From NCBI GenBank assembly GCA_005888335.1, contig VAWY01000010.1, forward strand, positions 1 to 29,600: a stretch of 29,600 bases of DNA, given 5' to 3'. A program made the position numbers and the translations under genes. The notes under the pieces were generated by a model. That model was not told the DNA's origin. It made no database searches and worked only from the letters and a program-made list of their open reading frames with translations. Origin of the DNA: Actinomycetota bacterium (GTDB lineage: Bacteria; Actinomycetota; Thermoleophilia; Solirubrobacterales; Solirubrobacteraceae). Positions 14,197-22,462 of this stretch are shown here, one piece after another (within the stretch, counting starts at the first letter, position 1; each line of letters starts with the position of its first letter).

Positions 14197-15396
14197 ATGC
14201 CGGCGCGCCGCGAGTCCCTGTCGGCCGCCGAGGCGCGGCGCGTGGCGCTTGCCGCGCAGGGCTTCGGCGCGGGCGCGCGCACGCTGCGCTCGGCGCTCGA
14301 CCGCATCGCGCTGATCCAGCTCGACTCGGTCAACGTCCTCGTCCGCGCGCACTACCTGCCGGCGTTCAGCCGCCTCGGGCCCTACCGGACCGACCTGCTG
14401 GACCGCGCCGCGCACCGCGCGCCGCGGCGGCTGTTCGAGTACTGGGGCCACGAGGCGTCGCTCATCCGCGTCGACCTTCAGCCGGCGCTGCGCTGGCGGA
14501 TGGCGCGCGCGGCCGACGACGCGTGGCGCGGGGTGCGCCGCGTTCAGCGCGACCAGCCGCAGCTCGTCGCCCGGGTCCTCGACGCCGTCCGCGAGCGCGG
14601 GCCGGTCGCCGCGAGCGAGCTGGCGGAGAAGCGGCCGCGGCGGTCGGGACCGTGGTGGGAGTGGTCCGACGTCAAGCGCGCGTGCGAGTGGCTGTTCTGG
14701 AGCGGGCAGGTGACCTCGGCGCGCCGGCGCGGCTTCGAGCGGCTCTACGACGTGCCCGAGCGCGTGCTGCCGGCGGCGGTCCTCGCGGCGCCGACGCCGG
14801 CCGTCGACGAGGCCCAGCGCGAGCTGGTCCGCGTGGCCGCGCGGGCCCTCGGCGTCGCCGCCGAACGCGACCTGCGCGACTACTTCCGCCTGCCGGCGGC
14901 GGACGCGCGCGCTCGCGTCGCCGAGCTGGTCGAGGCGGGCGAGCTGCTGCCGGTCACCGTCGAGGGCTGGCGCGAGGCGGCGTACGTGCCGCCGGGCGTG
15001 CGGGTGCCCCGGCGTATCGACGCCGGCGCGCTGATCGGTCCGTTCGACTCGCTGCTGTGGGAGCGCTCGCGCGTCGAGCGGCTGTTCGGCTTTCGCTTCC
15101 GCCTGGAGGTCTACGTCCCCGCGCCGCGCCGGGTTCACGGCTACTACGTGCTGCCGTTCCTGCTGGGCGACCGGCTCGTCGCGCGAGTCGACCTCAAGGC
15201 CGGCCGCCAGGCGGGCGCGCTGCTCGTCCGCGCCGCGCACGCCGAGCCGGGCGCGCCGCCCGGGACCGCCGCCGCGCTGCGCGACGAGCTCGACCGGATG
15301 GCGGCGTGGCTCGGCCTGGAGCGGATCGAGATCGAGCGGCGCGGCGACCTCGCGGGCGCGCTGGCGCGCCGCACCGGGCGGGCCCGGGCCGCGTAG
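14197..15396 (+). CDS. YcaQ/AlkX-family DNA glycosylase (winged-helix, HTH_42 family)
   Basis: The 399-aa protein starts MPARRESLSAAEARRVALAA and matches the winged-helix HTH_42 family (PF06224). Key parts are ALIQLDSVNVLVRAHYLPAFSR (given by its core IQLDSV), LFEYWGHEASLI, WWEWSDVKRACEWLFWSG, GPFDSLLWERSRVERLFGF and RVHGYYVLPFLLGDRLVARVDLK. Q41-L-D43 is the Q-x-D catalytic motif of E. coli YcaQ (AlkX), which unhooks DNA interstrand cross-links; the AlkZ branch has Q-x-Q. The expected role is therefore base excision of bulky N-alkyl lesions or cross-links. The SARP-type regulator starts 9 bases downstream, implying one transcript. AlkZ relatives in antibiotic clusters give self-resistance, but no biosynthetic gene is seen here, so housekeeping repair is equally likely. 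Confidence 0.88.
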   Translation: MPARRESLSAAEARRVALAAQGFGAGARTLRSALDRIALIQLDSVNVLVRAHYLPAFSRLGPYRTDLLDRAAHRAPRRLFEYWGHEASLIRVDLQPALRWRMARAADDAWRGVRRVQRDQPQLVARVLDAVRERGPVAASELAEKRPRRSGPWWEWSDVKRACEWLFWSGQVTSARRRGFERLYDVPERVLPAAVLAAPTPAVDEAQRELVRVAARALGVAAERDLRDYFRLPAADARARVAELVEAGELLPVTVEGWREAAYVPPGVRVPRRIDAGALIGPFDSLLWERSRVERLFGFRFRLEVYVPAPRRVHGYYVLPFLLGDRLVARVDLKAGRQAGALLVRAAHAEPGAPPGTAAALRDELDRMAAWLGLERIEIERRGDLAGALARRTGRARAA

Positions 15397-15405
15397 AGTC
15401 GCGCC

Positions 15406-16167
15406 ATGGAGTTCCGGGTGCTCGGGACCGTCGAGGTCGCGGGCGCCGACGGGCCGCGCCCGCTGCACGGACGCAAGGAGCTCGCGGTGCTCGCCTACCT
15501 GCTCGCCAACGCCGGGCGGTCGGTGCCCGCCGACGAGCTCGTGTGGGCGGTCTGGGGCGAGGACGCCCCTCCGAGCGCGCACAAGTCGCTGCAGGTCCGC
15601 CTCTCGCGCCTTCGCGCCGACCTCGGCGGCGGCGCCGCGCGGATCGCGCGCGACGGGGCCGGTTACCGCCTCGCCGTCGAGCCGGGCGAGCTCGACGCGC
15701 AGCGCTTCGAGCGCCTCGTCGGCGAGGCCGCCGCGCTCGCGCCCGCCGAGGCGGCCGAGGCCTACGGGCGCGCCCTGGCGCTCGTGCGCGGGCGCCCGTA
15801 CGCCGACGTGGCCGACCTCGACGCGCTGCAGTCCGAGATCAGGCGCCTCGAGGAGCTGCGCCTGGCGGCGGTCGAGGGACGGCTGCGCGCGCTGGTCGAG
15901 CTGGGTCGCCACGGCGACGCGCTGCCCGAGCTCGACCGCGCGGTCGACGCCGAGCCGCTCCACGAGGGCCTCGCCGCGCTGCAGCTGCTCGCGCTCTACC
16001 GCGCCGGGCGCCAGGCCGACGCCCTCGCGGCCTACCGCGCCCTCGTCCGCCGGCTCGACGACGTGGGCCTCGAGCCGTCGGCGGAGCTGCGCGAGCTCGA
16101 GCGCCGCGTGCTCGTCCAGGACCCGCGGCGCGCGCCGCGCCGGCCACCAACCTCGGTGAGCGGCTGA
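15406..16167 (+). CDS. SARP/AfsR-type regulator, N-terminal half (OmpR-like DNA-binding + BTAD), ends at a frameshift
   Basis: The frame starts at ATG 15406, nine bases after the glycosylase stop, and ends at TGA 16165-16167 (253 aa). Residues 1-92 are the OmpR-type winged helix of SARP proteins (MEFRVLGTVEVAGADGP, KELAVLAYLLANAGR, VPADELVWAVWG, SLQVRLSRLRADLG). Residues 97-240 are the helical BTAD domain (LDAQRFERLVGEA, ALALVRGRPYADV, LHEGLAALQLLALYRAGRQADAL). The last dozen residues (RRAPRRPPTSVSG) are unlike family members. In frame -1 the sequence at 16146 continues as TNLGERLTSFVNRVAEL, the normal next segment of AfsR-type proteins. One missing base near 16111-16145 would explain the break. 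If the break is real, this half could still bind DNA alone, like short SARPs. Confidence 0.85.
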   Translation: MEFRVLGTVEVAGADGPRPLHGRKELAVLAYLLANAGRSVPADELVWAVWGEDAPPSAHKSLQVRLSRLRADLGGGAARIARDGAGYRLAVEPGELDAQRFERLVGEAAALAPAEAAEAYGRALALVRGRPYADVADLDALQSEIRRLEELRLAAVEGRLRALVELGRHGDALPELDRAVDAEPLHEGLAALQLLALYRAGRQADALAAYRALVRRLDDVGLEPSAELRELERRVLVQDPRRAPRRPPTSVSG

Positions 16168-18497
16168 CGAGCTTCGTCAACCGCGTCGCCGAGCTCGAGG
16201 CGGTGCGCGAGCGGCTCGCCGACCACCGGCTCGTGACGCTCGCCGGCCCCGGCGGCGTCGGCAAGACCAGCCTGGCCGCGGAGATGGCCTTGGGCCTGCT
16301 CGCCGCGTTCCCGGGCGGCGTCTGGGGCGTCGACCTGTCGGCGGTCAACGACGCGGCGCGCGCGCCGGCGGCCATCGCGGCGGCGATCGGCGTGGCGGGC
16401 GGCGGGCTCGACCCCGGTGGCGCGGCGGGTGCGCTCCCGCTCGTCGTCGAGCACCTGCGCGACCGGCGCGCGCTGCTGGTCCTCGACAACTGCGAGCACC
16501 TGGCCGCGCCGGTCGCCCGGCTGGCCGAGCACCTGCTGCGCGGCGCGCGCGAGCTGCGTATCGTCGCGACCAGCCGCCAGCCGCTCGGCGCCGCCGGCGA
16601 GGCGCTCGTCGACGTCGCGCCGCTGCGCGAGTCCGACGCCGTGCGCCTGTTCGCCGACCGCGCCCGCGCCGTGCGCTCCGACTTCCGCCTCGACGAGGCC
16701 ACCGAGGGACCGGTCGCGGCGATCTGCGCGGGGCTGGACGGCCTGCCGCTCGCGCTCGAGCTGGCCGCGGCGCGGGTGCGGGCGCTGCCGGTGGCCGAGA
16801 TCGCCGCGCGGCTCGACGACCGCTTCCGGCTGCTGGCCAGCGCGCGGTCGGGCGCCCGGGAGCGCACGCTCGAGGACGTGGTCGCCTGGAGCCACGACCT
16901 GCTGAGCGACGACGAGCGCGCAGTCTTCCGGCGGCTGGCCGTCTTTCGCTCGGCCTTCGCGCTCGCCGACGCCGAGGACGTGGCGGCGGGCGGGACGATC
17001 GCCACCGCGGACGTCGCCGACCTGCTCGCCGCGCTCGTCGAGCGCTCGATGGTGCGCGCGGGCGACGACGGCTACCGGATGCTCGAGACGCTGCGGGCGT
17101 TCGGCCTCGCGCGCCTCGAGGAGGCCGGCGAGCGCGTCGAGGTCGCCGATCGCCACGCGGCGCACTTCGCCCGCCGCGCCCGCGGCGCGGTCGGGCGGCT
17201 GTGGAGCGGCGGCACCGACGGCGTGGTGGCCGAGGTGCGCGCCGAGCGCGCGGACCTCGCGGAGGCGGCGCGCCACGCGCTGCGCCGCGGCCGCGCGGAC
17301 TGGGCGCTCCCGCTGGCCGGGGCGGTCGGCCTGCTCGAGTCGCGGGTCGGCGACGTCGAGGCGGCGCGCCGGCGCCTCGACGCGGCGCTCGCGCTGCGGT
17401 CCGGGTCGCCCGCCGACACGCTGGCCGCGGTGCGCCTGCACGCCTCGCTGCTGCTCCTCGAGGGGCGGCTGCGGCGCGGCGCCGAGGCGGTCGAGTCGGC
17501 GCAGCTGCTCGCCGACCAGCTCGGCGACGAGGGCGAGCGCGACCGCACGCGCGCGATCGCCGGGCTCGCGCTGCTGCTCGCGCGCGACGCGCCGGCCGCG
17601 CTGCGCGCGTTCGCGGGGCTGGAGGAGCGCTTCGCTGCGCGCGGCGAGCGGTGGATCGCCGGGTTCGTCGCGGGCTGGACGGGCTTCGTCTCGCTGCTGG
17701 GCGGCGAGCTGACCGAGGCCCGCGCCCGGGCGCAGCGGGCGGTCGAGGCGTTCGCGGCGTGCGGCGACCTGTGGGGGCTGCTCTCGGCGAGCGTCACCCT
17801 CGGCCGCGCGGCCACGGCGCTGGGCGCCTACGACGAGGCGGCCCGCGCCTACGAGCGGGCGCTTGCGGCGGCGGGCGACCGGATCGGCGACCGCGTCGTC
17901 CCCCTGCTGCACGACCTCGGCGTCGTCGAGGTCCGCCGCGGCGCGCCCGAGCGCGCCGCCGCGCTGTGGGCGCGCTGTGCCGAGGCCGCCGATCGCGACC
18001 TGGGCACGACGGGCGGCTGGGTCCTGCTCACCGCGCGCGGGCTGCGCTGGTATCCGCTGCTGGCCGCCGGCCACCTGGCCGGCATGCGCGGCGACGGCGC
18101 CGAGGCGGCGCGGCGCTACGGCGAGGCGCAGGCGGTGCTCGAGGCCGTCGAGCGCGACCCGCGCGACCCCATCGGCCTGCACGGCGCGATGGCGATCACG
18201 CTGCTGCTGCGCGCGCGCCTCGCCGAGGACGGCGGGCGCGGCGAGGAGACGACGCGGCTGGCCCGCGAAGCGCTGGCCCGCGCGCAGCAGTCGGGCGACC
18301 GGCGCCTGGTCGCCCGCTCGCTCGACGCGGTCGCGGCCGGGCTGTCGCTCGGGGGCGACGCCGCGGAGGCCGCGCGGACGATGGAGCGCGCCGAGGCGCT
18401 GCGGCGGGAGGCGGGCGGCCCGCTGCCCGCTCCCGAGCGGGCCGATGTCGAGCGCGTCGCGGCGCGGCTGCGCGCCCGGCAGGGGGTCACCGTCTAA
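16146..18497 (+). CDS. SARP/AfsR-type regulator, C-terminal half (NB-ARC ATPase + TPR), out of frame with the N-terminal half
   Basis: The frame from about 16146 encodes 783 residues to TAA at 18497. It begins TNLGERLTSFVNR, then an NB-ARC/STAND ATPase with Walker A GPGGVGKT (fragment residues 34-41), Walker B LLVLDN (110-115), the VATSRQPLG sensor and GLPLALELAAARV. After a winged-helix region (LRAFGLARLEEAGERV) comes a long array of TPR-like helical repeats to the end. There is no good start codon before the ATPase; GTG at 16203 would drop the conserved LTSFVNR. Adding one base near 16111-16145 joins both halves into a 1030-aa protein, the usual size of AfsR-type regulators. STAND ATPases work as ATP-driven switches that oligomerise on signal. 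Its end overlaps the stop of the convergent zinc-ribbon gene. Confidence 0.8.
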   Translation, partial: TNLGERLTSFVNRVAELEAVRERLADHRLVTLAGPGGVGKTSLAAEMALGLLAAFPGGVWGVDLSAVNDAARAPAAIAAAIGVAGGGLDPGGAAGALPLVVEHLRDRRALLVLDNCEHLAAPVARLAEHLLRGARELRIVATSRQPLGAAGEALVDVAPLRESDAVRLFADRARAVRSDFRLDEATEGPVAAICAGLDGLPLALELAAARVRALPVAEIAARLDDRFRLLASARSGARERTLEDVVAWSHDLLSDDERAVFRRLAVFRSAFALADAEDVAAGGTIATADVADLLAALVERSMVRAGDDGYRMLETLRAFGLARLEEAGERVEVADRHAAHFARRARGAVGRLWSGGTDGVVAEVRAERADLAEAARHALRRGRADWALPLAGAVGLLESRVGDVEAARRRLDAALALRSGSPADTLAAVRLHASLLLLEGRLRRGAEAVESAQLLADQLGDEGERDRTRAIAGLALLLARDAPAALRAFAGLEERFAARGERWIAGFVAGWTGFVSLLGGELTEARARAQRAVEAFAACGDLWGLLSASVTLGRAATALGAYDEAARAYERALAAAGDRIGDRVVPLLHDLGVVEVRRGAPERAAALWARCAEAADRDLGTTGGWVLLTARGLRWYPLLAAGHLAGMRGDGAEAARRYGEAQAVLEAVERDPRDPIGLHGAMAITLLLRARLAEDGGRGEETTRLAREALARAQQSGDRRLVARSLDAVAAGLSLGGDAAEAARTMERAEALRREAGGPLPAPERADVERVAARLRARQGVTV

Positions 18498-18724
18498 GCC
18501 ACTCGCTCGCGGCGGCGCTCGTGCCCGGTGCGGCGCTCGGTGTGCAGCGGGCCGCCGCAGAGGATGCAGCGCCCCCAGCCGACGACCGTCATTGCGAGCG
18601 GGCTGTACCAGACCGTCCCGCAGTCATCGCAGCGCATCGCGCGGTCCTCGAGCCGTCTGCCGGCGCGGCGCTCGCCCGCCCGGCGGTCTCCACGCGCGCG
18701 TAGCGGAGCCATCGCCCCGGTCAT
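18494..18724 (-). CDS. Small zinc-ribbon-like protein, 76 aa
   Basis: From the ATG at 18724 the protein has an Arg/Ala-rich start (residues 1-29) and then a compact four-cysteine unit: C32-x2-C35 (CDDCG) and C53-x2-C56 (CILCG), 17 residues apart, with aromatic residues between (TVWYSPLAM, GWGRC). This is the pattern of a zinc ribbon. A basic tail (RRTGHERRRERVA) may touch nucleic acid. The start could also be the ATG at residue 5 or residue 30 (MRCDDCG); no ribosome site decides. Its TAG stop (18494-18496) overlaps the TAA of the convergent regulator gene in the sequence CTAA. I do not recognise the family. Confidence 0.55.
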   Translation of the reverse strand: MTGAMAPLRARGDRRAGERRAGRRLEDRAMRCDDCGTVWYSPLAMTVVGWGRCILCGGPLHTERRTGHERRRERVA

Positions 18725-18742
18725 GCCAGGATCGGGGGGCGG

Positions 18743-19105
18743 CTAACCGTCCTCGGGCTCGAGCACGAAGACCTCGCACGCGAGGTCTTCGCGGGAGTCC
18801 AGGCCGCTGATGAAGGCGCGGACGCGGCGGCCGGTGAGCTGCTCGACCGCGGTTGTGAACTCGGCCTGGGAGGCGTGCTGGAAGAACAGGCGGTGGTCGC
18901 GGACGCGCTGGTGCTCGCCCATCGCGACCAGCCGTCGCTCGACCGCCGTCAGCGTCTCCTCGAGCGTGACGACGAGCTGGTCGGGGCCGGCCCACTCGGT
19001 GCGCGCGCGCGTCGGGCCGCGGCCGAACTGCTCCTTGTAGAGCCGGACGATCGCGTTGGAGACGGAAGCAAGGACCTGGCCGTCGATCTCCGAGGGGGTC
19101 GTCAC
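18743..19105 (-). CDS. MpsC/DUF2294-family protein
   Basis: The 120-aa protein most likely starts at GTG 19105 (VTTPSEIDGQVLASVSN); longer in-frame starts add an Arg-rich stretch not found in the family. It covers one full PF10057 (DUF2294) domain: ISNAIVRLY-type helix SVSNAIVRLYKEQFGRGPT, WAGPDQLVVTLEETLTAVERRLV, VRDHRLFFQHASQAEFTTAVEQLTGRRVRAFISG (quoted by its core TAVEQLTGRRV) and the ending ACEVFVLEP. The family is named after MpsC of a sodium-linked membrane-potential system in Staphylococcus, but most members, like this one, stand alone with no MpsA/B genes nearby. It is soluble and small. Family call confident, function unknown. Confidence 0.85.
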   Translation of the reverse strand: MTTPSEIDGQVLASVSNAIVRLYKEQFGRGPTRARTEWAGPDQLVVTLEETLTAVERRLVAMGEHQRVRDHRLFFQHASQAEFTTAVEQLTGRRVRAFISGLDSREDLACEVFVLEPEDG

Positions 19106-19263
19106 GGCACGAGTGTCGCGCCCGCGGCGCGCCGTTCGGCCCGGCACGTCAGAGCTAAGACCCGCCCGGTTGAGGCGCGAGCGCCAGAACTGGACGAATG
19201 GCCGAAGCGCGCGCAAGCACGGGCCGGTACCGTTGCGGCGTGGATGGATCCCGCAGCCGGGCC

Positions 19264-19905
19264 ATGGAGGCCCCGCCGGTGGTCGTGCTCGCCGGACGCC
19301 GCTGGACGCGCGCGCTCTTCGCCGTCTGGGCGCAGCGCCCGCTGCCGGTCTTGGCGCCGTGGGCGCTCGGCGCGCTCGCCCTCGGGGCGGCGCTGCTCGG
19401 CGCGGCGCTCGTCGTCGCCCTCGCCAGCGGCCCGAGCGGCGTCTATACCCCCGTGTTCGCGGACCCCAGCGCCGGCGTCTCCGACGTCGCGCGCATCGTG
19501 CTGCGCAACACGACGGTCCTCACGCTCCAGGTCGTCGTCTGCACCGGCGTGTACCTCGCCCTGCGGACCGGCGCCGAGCCGCGCGCGCGCGCGTACGGCC
19601 TGCCCGTGATCGTCGCGCTGTGGGCGTACTCCTTCGCCTCGCAGGCCTGGCGTCTCGGCCACGAGCTCGCCAGCGCGGCGCACACGCTCGGGCTCAGCTC
19701 GGCCGGCCTGCTCGCCCGCCTGTGCGTCCACGCCGTGCCCGAGCTGACCGCGGTGTTCCTGCCGCTGGCCGCGTGCGTCGCGCTCGTGCGCCGCGGCCGG
19801 GCCGACGACCTCGCCGCGGCGACGCTCCTCACCGCCGCCGTCGCGTTCCCGCTCGTCGTCTGCGCGGCGATCGCCGAGGTCTTCCTGACGCGCTACGTGG
19901 TCTAG
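19264..19905 (+). CDS. SpoIIM-like (stage II sporulation protein M family) membrane protein
   Basis: From ATG 19264 the protein is 213 aa with four to five hydrophobic spans: about 30-54, 83-101, 111-127, 155-175 and 184-206. The order resembles the SpoIIM family: a first span after a short basic head, an RNTTVLTLQ segment like the family's HN-x-R-x-A-L, HAVPELTAVFLPLAA like the conserved H-G-x-x-E-L-P-A motif, and a last span ending IAEVFLTRYV like I-E-A-F-V-T-P. SpoIIM takes part in engulfment in Bacillus, but relatives occur widely in non-sporulating bacteria with unknown roles. GTG at 19240 is an alternative start; no ribosome site decides. The stop overlaps that of the convergent STAS gene (CTAG, 19902-19905). 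The family call is moderate. Confidence 0.6.
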   Translation: MEAPPVVVLAGRRWTRALFAVWAQRPLPVLAPWALGALALGAALLGAALVVALASGPSGVYTPVFADPSAGVSDVARIVLRNTTVLTLQVVVCTGVYLALRTGAEPRARAYGLPVIVALWAYSFASQAWRLGHELASAAHTLGLSSAGLLARLCVHAVPELTAVFLPLAACVALVRRGRADDLAAATLLTAAVAFPLVVCAAIAEVFLTRYVV

Positions 19906-20333
19906 GACGCCTCGGGCGGCAGCCCGTCTGGGCCGCGCACCGGCCAGCGCGGGACGCGCTCGCGCCGGCGCCGCCGCACCGCGGGACGGGCCGCGCGCGC
20001 CGCCGGACGCGTGGGAATGACGTCGAGGAGCTTGTCGACGGCGATGAGCTCGAAGAGCGCGAGCAGCTGCGGGTTCTGGGTGACGATCGTCAGGCGATGG
20101 CCGGCCGCGACGAGGCGCTCCTGTTCGTCGCGCAGGGCGTGCAGCGCCGCGACGGCCATGAACGTCACCGCGGTGAGGTCGACGATCGCCGAGCGCCTGC
20201 CGTCCCGGGTCGCCGCACGCAGCCAGGCGCGCAGCGCGGGCGCGCTGCCCACGTCGAGCTCGCCCCGGACCGTGAGCACCGGACGGCCGTCGTGCTTGTC
20301 GGCGGCGAGGAGGGCGAGGACGTTTGGAGGCAT
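19902..20333 (-). CDS. STAS-domain protein with degenerate phosphorylation motif
   Basis: The 143-aa protein (ATG 20333) has a STAS core at residues 15-110: RPVLTVRGELDVGSAPALRAWL, SAIVDLTAVTFM, ALHALRDEQERLVAAGHRLTIV and FELIAVDKLLDV. In active anti-sigma antagonists the phospho-site follows as D-S-S-G-L; here it is A60-V61-A62-A63-L64, so there is no residue to phosphorylate. The last 30 residues are a basic tail (AARPAVRRRRRERVPRW) that could contact nucleic acid or membrane lipids. It is more degenerate than the STAS protein at 3061. No sigma or kinase gene adjoins. Its end overlaps the convergent SpoIIM-like gene by the shared CTAG. Confidence 0.85.
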   Translation of the reverse strand: MPPNVLALLAADKHDGRPVLTVRGELDVGSAPALRAWLRAATRDGRRSAIVDLTAVTFMAVAALHALRDEQERLVAAGHRLTIVTQNPQLLALFELIAVDKLLDVIPTRPAARAARPAVRRRRRERVPRWPVRGPDGLPPEAS

Positions 20334-20532
20334 CGGCAGGTGAATCCGGCGAAAGACCGGCGCCTGACCGCTACAGCGAGCCTATGCCGGTGGCGAGAAC
20401 CGGGCAAGCGAACCGTCTGCATCGGTCCTCGCACTCCTGCTCGGTGCAACGGATCCTGCAGGCGGAAAACTGGAGCGCTGGTAGCGTCGCCGCGCCGAAT
20501 CGCCGGCGCCCCGCGCGGCCGGCACGCCGACG

Positions 20533-21423
20533 ATGTCGCATCGAGTCCTCCGCCCGCTCGCTCTGTTCTGCTGCGCCGCGGCCGCCGCGCTGCCCGCGGC
20601 CGGAACCGCCTCCGCGCACGACCGCGTGCTGCACCGCGGCGATCGCGGGCGCGCGGTCAAGCGGCTGCAGCGCGCGGTGCACGTGCGCGCCGACGGCGTC
20701 TTCGGCCGCAGCACGGCGCGCGCGCTCAAGCGCTTCCAGCGCCGCCACGGGCTGCGCGCGGACGGCATCGCCGGCTCCGCGACGTGGCGGGCCCTGCGCC
20801 GCGCGCACGGCTCGTCGCGCGCGCGCATCGCGCGGCGCGGGCCGAGTGTCCGGCTCGCGCAGCGCCGCCTGGGCGTCGCGGCCGACGGTGTGTTCGGCCC
20901 CGCGACGCGGCGGGCGGTCAGGCGCTTCCAGCGCGCGCACGGGCTGCAAGCCGACGGGATCGTCGGGCCGGCGACGTGGGCCGCGCTCGGCGTGCGCGGC
21001 CGCCACCCGGTGCTCAAGCCGGCCCACCTGCGCCACGCCGCCCGCCGCCGCCCCGGCGGCGGCGTGCCGGCCGCGGTGCTCGCCGCCATCCGCGGGGCCG
21101 ACCGCATCGCCGGCAAGCCGTACAGGTACGGCGGCGGTCACGCGTCGTTCTCGGACTCCGGCTATGACTGCTCGGGCTCGGTGTCCTACGTGCTGCACGC
21201 CGCAGGGGTGCTCGCCGGCCCGCTGGACTCCGGCGAGCTGATGTCCTTTGGGGCGCGCGGGCGCGGGCGCTGGATCACGGTCTACGCCAGGCCCAGTCAC
21301 GCGTTCGTCGTCATCCGCGGCCGGCGCTTCGACACCACGGGCCGCAGCGAGACCGGCACGCGCTGGCAGCCGAGCATGCGCTCGACCGCGGGCTACGCCG
21401 CGCGCCACCCGCCCGGGCTGTAG
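20533..21423 (+). CDS. Secreted NlpC/P60-type cell-wall hydrolase with two peptidoglycan-binding domains
   Basis: The 296-aa protein starts with a signal peptide ([20 protein letters not shown], cleavage near ASA-HD). Two PG_binding_1 repeats follow: residues 33-90 ([48 protein letters not shown]) and 100-153 ([40 protein letters not shown]). Residues 180-296 are a C40-type peptidase domain with nucleophile Cys213 ([11 protein letters not shown]) and His256 (SHAFVVI). Such enzymes cut peptide cross-bridges in peptidoglycan. The 200-base gap upstream holds no clear ribosome site or riboswitch. The 3' end overlaps the convergent alcohol dehydrogenase by 31 bases. Confidence 0.92.
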   Translation: MSHRVLRPLALFCCAAAAALPAAGTASAHDRVLHRGDRGRAVKRLQRAVHVRADGVFGRSTARALKRFQRRHGLRADGIAGSATWRALRRAHGSSRARIARRGPSVRLAQRRLGVAADGVFGPATRRAVRRFQRAHGLQADGIVGPATWAALGVRGRHPVLKPAHLRHAARRRPGGGVPAAVLAAIRGADRIAGKPYRYGGGHASFSDSGYDCSGSVSYVLHAAGVLAGPLDSGELMSFGARGRGRWITVYARPSHAFVVIRGRRFDTTGRSETGTRWQPSMRSTAGYAARHPPGL

Positions 21424-22406
21424 GGGTGGATCTCGAGCACCGCGGCGCCCTCGAAGCGGCCGTGGCGCAGGTCGTCGAGGGCCTCGTTGGCGCGCTCGAG
21501 CGGATAGCGGGCGACCTGCGAGCGGACCGGCACCTGCGCCGCGACGGCCAGGAACTCCTCGCCGTCGCGCCGCGTGAGGTTGGCGACCGAGCGGATCTGG
21601 CGCTCGTGCCAGAGGGCGGCGTACGGGATCGGCGGCAGGTCGCTCATGTGGATGCCCGCGCAGATCACCGCGCCGCCGCGGTCGCACGCGCGCAGCGCAT
21701 CGAGCACGAGCGCGCCGACGGGGGCGAAGATGATGGCGGCGTCGAGCGGCTCGGGCGGCGCCTCGCCCGCGGCGCCCGCCCACTCGGCGCCGAGCGAGCG
21801 CGCGAAGTCCTGCGTGCGCTCGTCGCCCGCGCGCGTGAAGGCGAACACCCGCCGCTGCTGCCAGACCGCCACCTGGGCGATCAGGTGCGCCGCGGCGCCG
21901 AACCCGTAGAACCCGAGGCGCTCGGCGTCGCCGGCCATGCGCAGCGCGCGGTAGCCGATCAGCCCGCCGCACAGCAGCGGCGCCGCCTCGACGTCGTCGA
22001 GATCGTCGGGCAGGTGCAGGCAGTAGCGCGCGTCGGCCACCGTCCGCTCGGCGTAGCCGCCGTGGATGTCGCGGCCGGTGAAGCGCGCGCGCACGCACAG
22101 GTTCTCGCGGCCCGACAGGCAGAAGCGGCACGTGCCGCATGTCCATCCCAGCCACGGCACGCCGACGCGCCGGCCGGGTCGCATCGCGGCGCCCGGGCCG
22201 GCCTTGACCACGCGCGCGACGATCTGGTGGCCGAGGACGAGCGGCGTGCGCGGCACCTCGACCTCGCCGTCGAGGAGGTGCAGGTCGGTGCGGCAGACGC
22301 CGCAGGCCGCGACGTCGAGCAGCAGCTGGCCCGGGCCGGGCTCCGGCTCGGACCGGTCGACCTCGACCAACGGGCGCCCGGGCGCCTCGAGGACCATCGC
22401 GCGCAT
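21393..22406 (-). CDS. Zinc-dependent alcohol dehydrogenase (TIGR02822-like)
   Basis: The ATG at 22406 ([16 protein letters not shown]) is preferred because family members begin this way; an ATG 12 codons earlier is possible. The 337-aa medium-chain dehydrogenase has catalytic zinc ligands Cys38 (GVCRTDLH), His60 (VLGHQ) and Cys146 (PLLCGG), and structural zinc ligands Cys90, 93, 96 and 104. The usual GHE reads GHQ. The nucleotide motif is [11 protein letters not shown], with the third glycine replaced by alanine. [16 protein letters not shown] and [13 protein letters not shown] mark the adh_fam_2 group (TIGR02822). It oxidises alcohols or reduces aldehydes with NAD(P); the substrate is not known. 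It overlaps the convergent peptidase gene by 31 bases and is divergent from the glycosidase-like gene. Confidence 0.92.
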   Translation of the reverse strand: MRAMVLEAPGRPLVEVDRSEPEPGPGQLLLDVAACGVCRTDLHLLDGEVEVPRTPLVLGHQIVARVVKAGPGAAMRPGRRVGVPWLGWTCGTCRFCLSGRENLCVRARFTGRDIHGGYAERTVADARYCLHLPDDLDDVEAAPLLCGGLIGYRALRMAGDAERLGFYGFGAAAHLIAQVAVWQQRRVFAFTRAGDERTQDFARSLGAEWAGAAGEAPPEPLDAAIIFAPVGALVLDALRACDRGGAVICAGIHMSDLPPIPYAALWHERQIRSVANLTRRDGEEFLAVAAQVPVRSQVARYPLERANEALDDLRHGRFEGAAVLEIHPYSPGGWRAA

Positions 22407-22462
22407 ACCGAAGTCAGGATCCCACGCCGCAACTTTGAGCATCGCGACGTGTTGGGCACCCC

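Noticed and set aside
14088..16145. Upstream extension of the NB-ARC reading frame through the glycosylase and SARP genes
   Set aside because: The frame happens to be open but reads as Arg/Ala/Gly noise; real coding begins only near 16146.
16110..16167. Programmed -1 ribosomal frameshift at the SARP junction
   Set aside because: No X-XXY-YYZ slippery heptamer is present in frame; mutation or base-call error is simpler.
20334..20532. Possible c-di-AMP (ydaO) or c-di-GMP riboswitch before the NlpC/P60 gene
   Set aside because: Short pieces such as GGTGAATCC and GAGAACCGGG recall ydaO elements but occur in the wrong order, and the GEMM core ACGCAAAGC is missing. The gap holds only weak hairpins.
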